Origin: Neofamilia massiliensis
GTDB taxonomy: Bacteria > Bacillota > Clostridia > Tissierellales > Peptoniphilaceae
Length of the DNA stretch: 64,000 nucleotides
Direction of reading: 5' to 3'
Assembly: GCF_001299475.1 (NCBI RefSeq)
Contig: NZ_CYUJ01000002.1
Location: 778,258-842,257, forward strand
Made by a program: the position numbers and the translations under genes. Below, piece by piece: positions 1-7,614 of this stretch; within the stretch, counting starts at the first letter, position 1, and every line of letters starts with the position of its first letter. The notes under the pieces are model-generated. The model made no database searches. It was not told the DNA's origin and worked only from the letters and a program-made list of their open reading frames with translations.

Positions 1-201
1 AAAGTATTTTTAGTTGCTAATGGCGACGACCTAAAAATTGGTGCTCCATATGTAGAAGGATCAAAGGTTGAAGCTGTTGTGAAGAAACACGACAAAGCTA
101 AAAAGATTATAGTTTACAAATACAGAGCTAAGAAAAACTATCGTAAAAAACAAGGTCACAGACAACCTTATACTGAAATTGAAATCGAAAGTATTAACTA
201 A
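1..201 (+). CDS. rplU: 50S ribosomal protein L21, C-terminal part
   Basis: Partial gene: the 5' end lies outside the window and the frame is open from base 1 to the TAA at 199-201. The 66 visible residues carry the basic L21 C-terminus, including a [17 protein letters not shown] stretch and an acidic tail. L21 is a 50S subunit protein that binds 23S rRNA. The stop overlaps the ATG of prp by one base (TAATG), so the two are translationally coupled. The rplU-prp-rpmA order is the conserved Firmicutes arrangement. Confidence 0.95.
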   Translation, partial: KVFLVANGDDLKIGAPYVEGSKVEAVVKKHDKAKKIIVYKYRAKKNYRKKQGHRQPYTEIEIESIN

Positions 202-548
202 TGATAGAAGTAAAGCTAATTAAAGAAAAGAATAACTTTAAGTCTGTGCTTATTACAGGTCATGCAGGTTATGCAGACTCTGGCTATGATCTAGTATGTG
301 CTTCTGTAAGTTCTTTAGCCATGGGCCTAAGTAACTACTTATTAGAAGTTGAAAAAATATCCATAGATGACTTAAATTTTCATGCCATAGAAAATGAAGA
401 AGCTTCTTTATTTTCAATAAATATTGATGATCCATCTATTTATAATAGACCAGGAGTTCAAAGTGGCTTTAAATTTTTTGAAATTTCTATTTTTTCTTTA
501 ATTCAAGATTACAAGGATTATTTAAAACTAGTTTACCGGGAGGTGTAG
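201..548 (+). CDS. prp: Ribosomal-processing cysteine protease Prp (YsxB family)
   Basis: This 115-residue protein matches the Prp family, which removes the N-terminal extension of ribosomal protein L27 in Firmicutes and a few other phyla. The catalytic His lies in ITGHAGYA (residue 21) and the catalytic Cys in [10 protein letters not shown] (about residue 33), the usual GH...DxVCAxxS arrangement. The gene sits between rplU and rpmA, overlapping the rplU stop by one base. Its own stop lies just after the Shine-Dalgarno of rpmA. The L27 substrate next door has the matching cleavage sequence, which supports function. Confidence 0.93.
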   Translation: MIEVKLIKEKNNFKSVLITGHAGYADSGYDLVCASVSSLAMGLSNYLLEVEKISIDDLNFHAIENEEASLFSINIDDPSIYNRPGVQSGFKFFEISIFSLIQDYKDYLKLVYREV

Positions 549-550
549 TG

Positions 551-829
551 ATGATAAAATTAAATTTACAGTTTTTTGCCTCTAAAAAAGGTGTTGGTAG
601 CTCTAGAAATGGTAGAGATAGTGAAGCCAAAAGATTAGGTGTTAAAAGATCTGATGGCCAATTTGTTAATGCAGGAAGCATTATAGTTAGACAAAGAGGT
701 ACTAAAATTCACCCAGGTACAAATGTTGGACGTGGTGGAGACGACACTTTATTTGCCCTAGTTAGCGGAGTTGTTAAATTCGAAAGAAAAGGCAAGAAAC
801 ATAAACAAGTAAGCGTATATGATGCTTAA
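551..829 (+). CDS. rpmA: 50S ribosomal protein L27 with Prp-cleavable N-terminus
   Basis: L27, 92 residues, whose N-terminus reaches the peptidyl-transferase centre once processed. The protein begins with the [11 protein letters not shown] motif. In Firmicutes, Prp cuts after the FFA-type sequence to expose the functional Ser/Lys-rich end. A GTG at 548 is in frame, but the GGAGGTG ribosome site at 539-545 is 5 bases from the ATG at 551, so that start is preferred. A terminator follows 15 bases after the stop, ending the rplU-prp-rpmA unit. Confidence 0.95.
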   Translation: MIKLNLQFFASKKGVGSSRNGRDSEAKRLGVKRSDGQFVNAGSIIVRQRGTKIHPGTNVGRGGDDTLFALVSGVVKFERKGKKHKQVSVYDA

Positions 830-843
830 ATAAAATAATTATT

Positions 844-870
844 AAACCAGGCTTATAGCTTGGTTTTTTT
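844..870 (+). terminator. Intrinsic terminator after rpmA
   Basis: Bases 844-853 pair with 857-866 (AAACCAGGCT with AGCTTGGTTT, one G-T pair) around a tiny loop, followed by a run of T to 870. It ends the rplU-prp-rpmA transcript before the obg promoter. Confidence 0.85.
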
Positions 871-878
871 ATTTTTAT

Positions 879-907
879 TTGTTAGCAATAATTTTTCGTG
901 GTATTAT
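879..907 (+). promoter_or_regulatory. Predicted sigma-A promoter of obg
   Basis: TTGTTA at 879-884 and TATTAT at 902-907 are separated by 17 bases. The pair lies just after the rpmA terminator and 20 bases before the obg ATG, so obg and the genes after it probably form a separate transcript. This is prediction from spacing and match only. Confidence 0.5.
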
Positions 908-927
908 AAAAATAAAAAGGTGATTTT

Positions 928-2199
928 ATGTTTATAGATGAAGCAAAAATTACAGTTACTGCAGGCAATGGAGGAAATGGTGCTGTTGCTTGGAGAAGAG
1001 AAAAATTTGAACCAGCAGGAGGACCAGCAGGAGGCGATGGAGGCGATGGAGGCTCCATTATTTTACTTGCCTCTGACAATATTCACACCCTAATGGACTT
1101 TAGATATAAAAGAGTCTATAAGGGTAACAATGGAGAACAGGGAAGAAATAAAAAACAATTTGGCAAGGCTGGCGATGATATTACCCTAAAGGTTCCTGTT
1201 GGCACCCTAGTCAAAGACCCTCTTAGTGGCAATGTAATTGTTGACTTAAAAGAAAATGGCCAACAATATACCATAGCCAAAGGTGGCAAAGGTGGCAAGG
1301 GCAATGCAAGATTTAAAACTCCAACAAGAAGGGCTCCTAACTTTGCCCAGCCAGGAAGGTCAGGCGAATCAAGAGAAATAATTTTAGAATTAAAATTATT
1401 AGCTGATGTTGGCCTAATTGGCTTTCCAAATGTTGGAAAATCTTCTTTACTATCAGTTATTTCTGCTGCCAAACCTAAAATTTCTAATTATCATTTTACG
1501 ACTCTAGAACCAAATCTTGGAGTTGTTAGATTAGAAGAAGAAAAATCTTTTGTAGTAGCAGATGTACCAGGGTTAATAGAGGGTGCATCAGACGGCATTG
1601 GTCTTGGGCATGAATTTTTAAAACATATTGAAAGGACCAATGTTTTAATCCACGTTTTGGATATTTCTGGCTCCGAGGCTAGGGACCCATTAAATGATTT
1701 TGATTTAATAAATGCAGAACTTGCATCTTATAATAGTAATTTGGAAGAGAAGACTCAAGTAGTCTATGCCAATAAAATGGACCTGCCAGGAGCAAAAGAA
1801 AACTTAAAAAGATTAGAAGAAAAATTAAAAGATACAGACATAAAGATATTTTCAGGTTCAGTAATTAAACACGAAAACCTACAAAGTATGATTTACTATG
1901 TGTGGGAACTTATAAGTAAGGTTGATAGGTCTTATAAAACCTATGATGAGGCCTATATTGAATTAAAAACAACAAATGAAGAAGAAATTAATGTAGAAGT
2001 AGTAGGAAATAACTATATTGTAAGTGGAGGAGACATTGAAAGGCTAATAGCTTCAATAAATTTCCAAGACAATGAATCAATAAAATATTTCCAAAATATG
2101 CTTATAAACAAGGGGATTATAAAGTTACTGGAAGAAGCTGGAATTTCTGAAGGTGATAATGTATTTATAGGCGATATAGAATTTGAATATATACCATAG
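928..2199 (+). CDS. obg: GTPase Obg/CgtA
   Basis: Essential ribosome-associated GTPase involved in 50S assembly and stress control. The 423 residues show the glycine-rich Obg fold (about 1-157, with GGNGGNG and GGxGG repeats), the G domain with P-loop GFPNVGKSS at 165-173, DVPG for G3 and NKMDL for G4, and a C-terminal OCT domain (about 345-423) found in Gram-positive Obg. The ATG at 928 follows an AAAAGGTGA ribosome site. yhbY and nadD follow closely, the usual clostridial order. Confidence 0.97.
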   Translation: MFIDEAKITVTAGNGGNGAVAWRREKFEPAGGPAGGDGGDGGSIILLASDNIHTLMDFRYKRVYKGNNGEQGRNKKQFGKAGDDITLKVPVGTLVKDPLSGNVIVDLKENGQQYTIAKGGKGGKGNARFKTPTRRAPNFAQPGRSGESREIILELKLLADVGLIGFPNVGKSSLLSVISAAKPKISNYHFTTLEPNLGVVRLEEEKSFVVADVPGLIEGASDGIGLGHEFLKHIERTNVLIHVLDISGSEARDPLNDFDLINAELASYNSNLEEKTQVVYANKMDLPGAKENLKRLEEKLKDTDIKIFSGSVIKHENLQSMIYYVWELISKVDRSYKTYDEAYIELKTTNEEEINVEVVGNNYIVSGGDIERLIASINFQDNESIKYFQNMLINKGIIKLLEEAGISEGDNVFIGDIEFEYIP

Positions 2200-2207
2200 G
2201 AGGCAAA

Positions 2208-2495
2208 ATGATTAATAGTAAACAAAGGGCCTATTTAAAAGGCTTAGCAAATAAATTAAATCCTTCTTTACAAATAGGAAAGGAAGGTCTTACTGAAAAT
2301 ATCTTAAAAGAATTAGATATCCAATTAGAACAAAAAGAACTAATAAAAATTAGTGTTTTAGAAAATAGTCCTGTCTTAGTTGATGAAGTAGTTGAAGATA
2401 TTTTATCTAGTACTCAGGCTGAATTTGTTCAAAAAATTGGCAGTAAGTTAGTAATTTATAGAGAATCTAAAGAAAACAAAAAAATTCAACTGTAA
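2208..2495 (+). CDS. yhbY: YhbY-family CRM-domain RNA-binding protein
   Basis: The 95-residue protein is a single CRM domain. It begins LNSKQRAYL-like (INSKQRAYLKGLANKL) and carries the IGKEGLTENIL segment, matching the KxGlt motif of the family. YhbY-type proteins associate with pre-50S particles, which fits its place after obg. Strong ribosome site AGGAGG at 2199-2204. It is separated from nadD by one base, so the two are probably cotranslated. Confidence 0.9.
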   Translation: MINSKQRAYLKGLANKLNPSLQIGKEGLTENILKELDIQLEQKELIKISVLENSPVLVDEVVEDILSSTQAEFVQKIGSKLVIYRESKENKKIQL

Positions 2496-2496
2496 A

Positions 2497-3099
2497 ATGA
2501 AAATAGGCATTATTGGGGGATCTTTTGATCCTATACACTTAGGTCACTTGGCTATGGCTGAGTATTTGAGAGAATTAAAAAACTTAGACAAAATAATATT
2601 TATTCCAACTGGAAATGCTCCTCACAAGACTTATGAAAGTCTAGCAGACCAAAGATTAGAAATGGTAAAACTTGCAATTGAAGACAATAAATATTTTTCT
2701 TTTTGTGAAATTGAGGTATTAAAAGAGACCACTTCATACACAGCTGAAACATTAAAAACACTAAAGGAAAAATGTCCAGAAGCTGAGCTTAATTTTATAA
2801 TAGGAATGGATAATTTATTTTCTATCGAAAAGTGGTACAAGATAGAAGAGCTTGGTAAGTTAACAAACATACTAGTTTCTAATAGGATTTACAAAGAGGG
2901 AATTTCCCTAGGAGAAACTATGAAAAAATGTAGATATTTACAAGATGAATTTTCCTTAAAAATAGACATAGTAGACTCACCAATTTTTGAAATATCATCT
3001 TCAGATATAAGACAGAGAATAAAAAACAATAAAAGTATTAAATATTTATTGCCAAAAAAAGTAGAGGACTTTATAAAAGATAATGGATTGTATAAGTAG
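2497..3099 (+). CDS. nadD: Nicotinate-nucleotide adenylyltransferase
   Basis: Adenylates nicotinate mononucleotide to deamido-NAD in NAD synthesis. The 200-residue protein opens with the nucleotidyltransferase signature GGSFDPIHLGH (residues 7-17) and ends with the second motif ISSSDIRQRI near residue 170. Length is normal for the family. The 3' end overlaps yqeK by 17 bases, the standard Firmicutes nadD-yqeK coupling. Confidence 0.95.
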   Translation: MKIGIIGGSFDPIHLGHLAMAEYLRELKNLDKIIFIPTGNAPHKTYESLADQRLEMVKLAIEDNKYFSFCEIEVLKETTSYTAETLKTLKEKCPEAELNFIIGMDNLFSIEKWYKIEELGKLTNILVSNRIYKEGISLGETMKKCRYLQDEFSLKIDIVDSPIFEISSSDIRQRIKNNKSIKYLLPKKVEDFIKDNGLYK

Positions 3100-3658
3100 G
3101 GATAAGATAAAAAAATTAGAAGAGCTAATAGGTGAATATAGGTTTAATCATTCTTTAGGAGTTATGGAAACAGCTGAAAGATTTTGCAAAGCTTTAGGAG
3201 AAAATCCTGACAAGGGAAAAATTGCAGGACTGTTTCATGATTGTGGCAAGTTTCTAGATAAGAAAATGGCTTTTGAATTTATTAAAGATAATAACTTAGT
3301 CTATCCAGAAGAATATTTAGAAAACTTTCAACTTCTACATCCTCATTTAGGTGCAGATGTAGCTAGAATAGTTTTTGATATTAATGATGACTACATTTTA
3401 GATTCTATAAGGTATCACACAACCCTTAGAGAAAATCCTAGCCTACTTGATAAAATAATTTTTATTACAGATGCAATTGAACCAGGTAGGGACTTTGAGG
3501 GTGTAGAAAAACTTAGGGACCTTGCTAATAAAAATATTGATGAAGCAATTTTATTCTCTTTAGATGACACAATAAAAGCCCTAATAAACAAGGGAAAATA
3601 TTTAGGTATAGATACAATAAAAGCGAGAAATTATTTCTTAAATATTGTAGAAAAATGA
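3083..3658 (+). CDS. yqeK: YqeK family HD-domain hydrolase (predicted symmetrical Ap4A hydrolase)
   Basis: An HD-superfamily phosphohydrolase of 191 residues. His23 in NHSLGV, the His52-Asp53 pair in LFHDCGK and the downstream Asp in ITDAIEPGR are the expected metal ligands. YqeK of several Firmicutes splits diadenosine tetraphosphate symmetrically; that activity is known for the family and inferred here. The ATG at 3083 lies inside the end of nadD and has only a weak ribosome site, so coupling to nadD translation is likely. Confidence 0.9.
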   Translation: MDCISRDKIKKLEELIGEYRFNHSLGVMETAERFCKALGENPDKGKIAGLFHDCGKFLDKKMAFEFIKDNNLVYPEEYLENFQLLHPHLGADVARIVFDINDDYILDSIRYHTTLRENPSLLDKIIFITDAIEPGRDFEGVEKLRDLANKNIDEAILFSLDDTIKALINKGKYLGIDTIKARNYFLNIVEK

Positions 3659-3668
3659 AATTGATTTT

Positions 3669-3697
3669 TTGACTTATTGGCCTAATTTTAATATAAT
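3669..3697 (+). promoter_or_regulatory. Strong predicted sigma-A promoter of rsfS-ridA
   Basis: TTGACT at 3669-3674 and a consensus TATAAT at 3692-3697 with 17 bases between. The predicted start would be near 3704, about 30 bases before the TTG start of rsfS. One of the best matches to the vegetative consensus in this window. Confidence 0.75.
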
Positions 3698-3733
3698 AAA
3701 CGTAAGATATTGTCATTTACAAAGGAGGAAAAT

Positions 3734-4093
3734 TTGAAAGATACTTTAGATTATGTAAAAATAATTGAAAATTCTATTGACGACAAAAAAGGCTACGACA
3801 CAGTAACTTTAAATGTCAGTGAACAAACTAGTATTGCTGATTATTTTATTATTACTTCAGCAGATTCATCTACCCAAGTTTCAGCAATTGCAGATGAAAT
3901 TAATAGAAAGATGGATGAAGAAGGACTTAAACAGATAAATCGCTCTGGATATCAAAGTGCCAGATGGGTTTTATTAGATTATGGTAATATTATTGTTCAT
4001 ATTTTCCATAAGGAAGAAAGACAATATTATGATTTAGAAAGACTATGGGAACAAGTAGAAGAAAATTTTGATAACAAATCAGGAGATGATTAA
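3734..4093 (+). CDS. rsfS: Ribosome silencing factor RsfS
   Basis: RsfS (RsfA/DUF143) binds L14 on the 50S subunit and blocks subunit joining in starvation. The protein has the family core: TVTLNVSEQTSIADYFIITS followed by SGYQSARWVLLDYGNIIVHIF and YDLERLW. An upstream in-frame TTG at 3710 would add eight residues, but it lies where transcription is predicted to begin. The AAAGGAGG site at 3721-3728 is correctly spaced for TTG at 3734, giving 119 residues. ridA starts two bases after the stop. Confidence 0.93.
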   Translation: MKDTLDYVKIIENSIDDKKGYDTVTLNVSEQTSIADYFIITSADSSTQVSAIADEINRKMDEEGLKQINRSGYQSARWVLLDYGNIIVHIFHKEERQYYDLERLWEQVEENFDNKSGDD

Positions 4094-4094
4094 G

Positions 4095-4469
4095 ATGAAA
4101 ATTTTACACACAGATAAGGCACCAGCAGCAGTAGGACCATACTGTCAAGCAGTTCAAGTAGGAGACATGATTTTTACATCAGGTCAGCTAGCTATTGATC
4201 CAGCTAATGGAAATTTAATTAATGACGATATTGAAAAGGCAACTAGAAGAAGTCTTGACAATGTTAAAGCTATTTTAGAAGAAGCAGGCTCAAGTCTTGA
4301 AAAAGTTGTAAAAACTACTATATTTTTAGACGACATGGACAATTTTGCTAGGGTAAATGAAGTTTATGGCGAATATTTTTCAGACCACAAACCAGCAAGA
4401 TCTTGTATCCAAGTAGCTAGACTTCCTAAAGATGCTATTGTAGAAATTGAAGTAATAGCTCTAGCTTAA
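4095..4469 (+). CDS. ridA: RidA family enamine/imine deaminase
   Basis: RidA hydrolyses reactive 2-aminoacrylate and related enamines made by PLP enzymes. The 124 residues include GPYCQAV, the SGQ turn (FTSGQLAIDP) and the PARSCIQVARLP segment bearing the conserved Arg; IVEIEVIA closes the barrel. Earlier in-frame starts exist within rsfS, but AGGAG at 4081-4085 fits the ATG at 4095. It is the last gene of the rsfS unit, ended by the hairpin at 4476-4505. Confidence 0.93.
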   Translation: MKILHTDKAPAAVGPYCQAVQVGDMIFTSGQLAIDPANGNLINDDIEKATRRSLDNVKAILEEAGSSLEKVVKTTIFLDDMDNFARVNEVYGEYFSDHKPARSCIQVARLPKDAIVEIEVIALA

Positions 4470-4475
4470 TATATA

Positions 4476-4509
4476 TAGAGCAGGCAAAGGAATTTGCTTG
4501 CTCTATTTT
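4476..4509 (+). terminator. Intrinsic terminator after ridA
   Basis: A 13-bp stem (4476-4488 with 4493-4505, one G-T pair) closes on a GGAA tetraloop of the GNRA type and runs into TTTT. Strong hairpin separating ridA from comEA. Confidence 0.85.
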
Positions 4510-4531
4510 AAAATCTTTTTTGAGGTGGATT

Positions 4532-5125
4532 ATGTTTAAGGACAAAGGAAAAAGCTTATTGATTATTTTATTTTACTTGCTTTTATTTTTAGCTTTTTTT
4601 CTTATAAAAAATAAAAACCAAAGTGAAAGTAAGCTAACTAATCAACTAAGTCTTAGTCAAAATTTAGAAGAAAATCCAATAGTTGAAGAAAACAATCAAT
4701 CAAGCGAATCTGAAAATGAAGATATTTATATACATATTTCCGGCAACGTAAATTATCCTGGTCTAGTAAAAATGAAAGCAGGCCAGAGACTTTTTGATGC
4801 AATTGAACTTGCTGGAGGAATGACAGAAGAAGCTGATATAGACCAAATAAACCTATCACTTATTTTAAATGATCAAGATAAAATATACATTCCTGCCAAG
4901 GGAGAAATCGCAAACTTTATTCAAGAACCAGCAACTACTTTAGTAAATATTAATACAGCTAGTAAGGAAGAACTTACCAGCCTATCAGGTATAGGTGATA
5001 AAACTGCCGAAAAAATTATAAATTACAGGCAGAAAACACCATTTTCTAAAAAAGAAGACCTAATGAATGTGCCTGGTATTGGAGAAAATAAATACAAGGA
5101 AATAGAAGATAATATAACTATTTAA
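4532..5125 (+). CDS. comEA: ComEA-type DNA-binding competence protein
   Basis: A membrane-anchored extracellular DNA receptor of 197 residues. An N-terminal membrane segment (about 10-27) is followed by a spacer, an SLBB domain (IYIHISGNVNYPGLVKMKAG) and a C-terminal double helix-hairpin-helix (VNINTASKEELTSLSGIGD...VPGIGENKYKEI), the ComEA layout. The ATG at 4532 is preferred to a TTG at 4520 because GAGGTGG lies in between. comEC, usual downstream, is not here; glgP follows instead. The pilus operon at 51-59 kb may supply the uptake machine. Confidence 0.9.
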   Translation: MFKDKGKSLLIILFYLLLFLAFFLIKNKNQSESKLTNQLSLSQNLEENPIVEENNQSSESENEDIYIHISGNVNYPGLVKMKAGQRLFDAIELAGGMTEEADIDQINLSLILNDQDKIYIPAKGEIANFIQEPATTLVNINTASKEELTSLSGIGDKTAEKIINYRQKTPFSKKEDLMNVPGIGENKYKEIEDNITI

Positions 5126-5136
5126 AAGGAGAGACA

Positions 5137-7506
5137 ATGACAAACAAAGAAAACTTTATTAACACCTTTAAACTTGCCCTAAGATTAAGTTTTGGTAAAA
5201 ACCTAGAGGAAGCCAGTGACTTAGAAAAATATACAGCTCTTTCTGAAACAATAATGGAATTTATTGCCGATAAATGGAAGGAAACAGGAGAAGTCTATAA
5301 AGACAAAAGACAAGCCTACTATTTTTCTGCTGAATTTTTAGTTGGCAGGTCCCTATATAACAATTTAGTCAACTTACTTTTAGAAGAAGATGTAAGAGAA
5401 ATTTTAGAAACTTTAAATATGGACTTAGATGAAATTGCCGACCAAGAAGAAGATGCAGCCTTAGGAAACGGTGGCCTAGGAAGATTAGCAGCTTGCTTTA
5501 TGGAATCAGCTGCAACTTTAAACCTACCTTTAACTGGTTATGGTGTTAGATATAGGGAAGGGCTTTTAAAACAATCTATAGTTAATGGTTTTCAAGTAGA
5601 GTCTGGAGACTCTTGGACAAAAAATGGAGATCCATGGTCTATTAGAAAGTATTCAGAGTCACAAATTGTTGAATTTAAAGATATGAAAGTAAGGGCTGTT
5701 CCTTATGATATGCCTATAATTGGCTACGAAGGAAAGAGTATTAATACCCTTAGGCTTTGGCAGTCTGAGGCACTTTTGGACTTTGACTTTGAAAAATTTA
5801 ACAACTTTAAATATGATGAAGCCTTAGTTGGGAAAAATAGGGCAGAAGATATAACTAGAGTCTTATATCCAAATGACGATCAAAGGTCAGGAAAAGTTTT
5901 AAGACTTAGACAACAATATTTTTTCTGCTCAGCATCTATAAAGGATATAATAAAAAAACATTTAGAAAAATATGAAAGTCTAGACAATATTGACGACTTA
6001 GTTAGAATTCAACTAAATGACACTCATCCAGTAATTGGAATTTCTGAGTTTGTAAGAATTTTAGTTGATGACTATTCTTATGATTTTTTACAAGCCCTTG
6101 AAAAGACCCAAAGAATATTTTCCTATACAAACCATACTATATTACAAGAGGCAATGGAAAAATGGGAAGAGTCAATTGTCGAAGATACCAACCCAAGAAA
6201 CTTAGAAATAATAATGGCAATTGATGAAGTTCTTTTAGAAAAATTGAAGGATAAAAATGCAACTGAAGAAGAAATTCAAATAATGCGAATATACAAAGAC
6301 GGTCACATTAACATGGCCAACCTAGGAATATTTTTGTCCCATACTGTTAATGGTGTTGCAAAACTTCATACAGATATATTAAAAGCAGATGTTCTAAAAG
6401 AATGGTACAAATATTATCCAGAAAAGTTTCAAAATAAAACCAATGGAATAACACCTAGAAGATGGCTATTAATGTCAAATCCTGAACTATCAGCTCTTAT
6501 TACAAGGCTTTTAGGATCTAAAGACTGGGTTAAAGACCTATCCCAACTAAAAAAGCTAGAAGAATTTATTGATGATGACAAAGTATTAGAAGAACTAATG
6601 GAAATAAAATTCCAAAAGAAAAAGCAACTTGCTGATTATATTTATAAACATGAAGGAATTAAAGTTGATCCTGCATCAATTTTTGATATTCAAATTAAAA
6701 GAATTCATGAATATAAAAGACAGCTAATGAATATTTTCCAAGTAATTTATCTTTATCAAAGACTTAAGGAAAATCCTAATTTAGATATTTTACCTAGGAC
6801 CTTTATCTTTGGAGGAAAATCTGCTCCAGGTTACTTTAGAGCTAAGGCAATAATAAAATTGATAAATGAAGTTGCCAGAGTTATAAATAATGATTTAGAA
6901 ATTAAAGGCAAGATTAAAGTTATCTTTGTAGAAAATTATAGGGTAAGTTATGGAGAAAAACTTTTCCCAGCTGCTGACATTTCTGAACAAATATCTACAG
7001 CAGGAAAGGAAGCATCGGGTACAGGTAATATGAAGTTTATGCTAAATGCTACTCCAACAATTGGAACATACGATGGAGCCAATATAGAAATTGTTGAAGA
7101 AGCAGGATTTGAAAATAACTTTATCTTTGGTGCCAGAGTTGAAGAACTTAGGGAAATTGAATCAACTTACCAACCTATGGAAATTTATTTAAACGACTAC
7201 CAAATAAAACAAGTTGTAGATACACTTTTAAATGGGACTTTTGTAGACAATGATAGCTATATGTTTTTAGATATTTATAATGGACTTTTTAAAGAAGATT
7301 GGTCTAAACCTGATTCTTACTTTATATTAAAAGACTTAAGGCCATATATCGAAGCTCAAGGAGAAGTTGACAGAGCCTATAGAGACCAAAGATATTGGGC
7401 TCAAAAATGTCTAATGAATCTAGCAAATGCAGGTAAGTTCTCTTCTGATAGAACAATTAAAGATTATGCGGAAAATATTTGGCATATAGAGTCAAGTTTT
7501 ATATAA
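5137..7506 (+). CDS. glgP: Glycogen/maltodextrin phosphorylase
   Basis: Releases glucose 1-phosphate from alpha-1,4-glucans with pyridoxal phosphate. The 789-residue length is typical of GT35. Seen are EEDAALGNGGLGRLAACFMES near residue 110, LNDTHPVIGISEF, NGITPRRWL, and the cofactor lysine in GTGNMKFMLN at about residue 633. No glgA, glgB, glgC or malQ is nearby. It starts 11 bases after comEA with an AAAAGGAGAG ribosome site, so it may be read from the same transcript although the functions are unrelated. Confidence 0.95.
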   Translation: MTNKENFINTFKLALRLSFGKNLEEASDLEKYTALSETIMEFIADKWKETGEVYKDKRQAYYFSAEFLVGRSLYNNLVNLLLEEDVREILETLNMDLDEIADQEEDAALGNGGLGRLAACFMESAATLNLPLTGYGVRYREGLLKQSIVNGFQVESGDSWTKNGDPWSIRKYSESQIVEFKDMKVRAVPYDMPIIGYEGKSINTLRLWQSEALLDFDFEKFNNFKYDEALVGKNRAEDITRVLYPNDDQRSGKVLRLRQQYFFCSASIKDIIKKHLEKYESLDNIDDLVRIQLNDTHPVIGISEFVRILVDDYSYDFLQALEKTQRIFSYTNHTILQEAMEKWEESIVEDTNPRNLEIIMAIDEVLLEKLKDKNATEEEIQIMRIYKDGHINMANLGIFLSHTVNGVAKLHTDILKADVLKEWYKYYPEKFQNKTNGITPRRWLLMSNPELSALITRLLGSKDWVKDLSQLKKLEEFIDDDKVLEELMEIKFQKKKQLADYIYKHEGIKVDPASIFDIQIKRIHEYKRQLMNIFQVIYLYQRLKENPNLDILPRTFIFGGKSAPGYFRAKAIIKLINEVARVINNDLEIKGKIKVIFVENYRVSYGEKLFPAADISEQISTAGKEASGTGNMKFMLNATPTIGTYDGANIEIVEEAGFENNFIFGARVEELREIESTYQPMEIYLNDYQIKQVVDTLLNGTFVDNDSYMFLDIYNGLFKEDWSKPDSYFILKDLRPYIEAQGEVDRAYRDQRYWAQKCLMNLANAGKFSSDRTIKDYAENIWHIESSFI

Positions 7507-7516
7507 AAAGGAAATG

Positions 7517-7547
7517 AGCCACTTATAGACAAGAGTGGTTTTTTTCT
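7517..7547 (+). terminator. Intrinsic terminator after glgP
   Basis: Seven-base stem AGCCACT (7517-7523) with AGTGGTT (7534-7540), a ten-base loop and a run of T to 7545. The predicted trpS promoter begins inside the loop. Confidence 0.7.
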
Positions 7548-7554
7548 TTATAAT
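7526..7554 (+). promoter_or_regulatory. Predicted promoter of trpS-valS inside the glgP terminator
   Basis: TAGACA at 7526-7531 and TATAAT at 7549-7554 with 17 bases between. The -35 lies in the loop of the preceding terminator. The leader to trpS would be about 55 bases with no T-box features. Predicted only. Confidence 0.45.
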
Positions 7555-7614
7555 AGTAAGAAGTAATTAGAAATGTTTTTATAAAAGTACCTTAACTATA
7601 AAGGAGAGATTATT

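Noticed and set aside
1116-1472. Minus-strand open frames over obg, uvrA, rnfB, radA and others
   Set aside because: They are shadows of strongly recognised plus-strand genes and lack ribosome sites and family features.
3710-3733. Extra eight residues at the start of RsfS (TTG 3710)
   Set aside because: The site is at the predicted transcription start and the good ribosome site at 3721-3728 serves TTG 3734.
7555-7614. T-box riboswitch before trpS
   Set aside because: The leader is only about 60 bases and no T-box consensus or specifier stem is visible; the same holds for valS.
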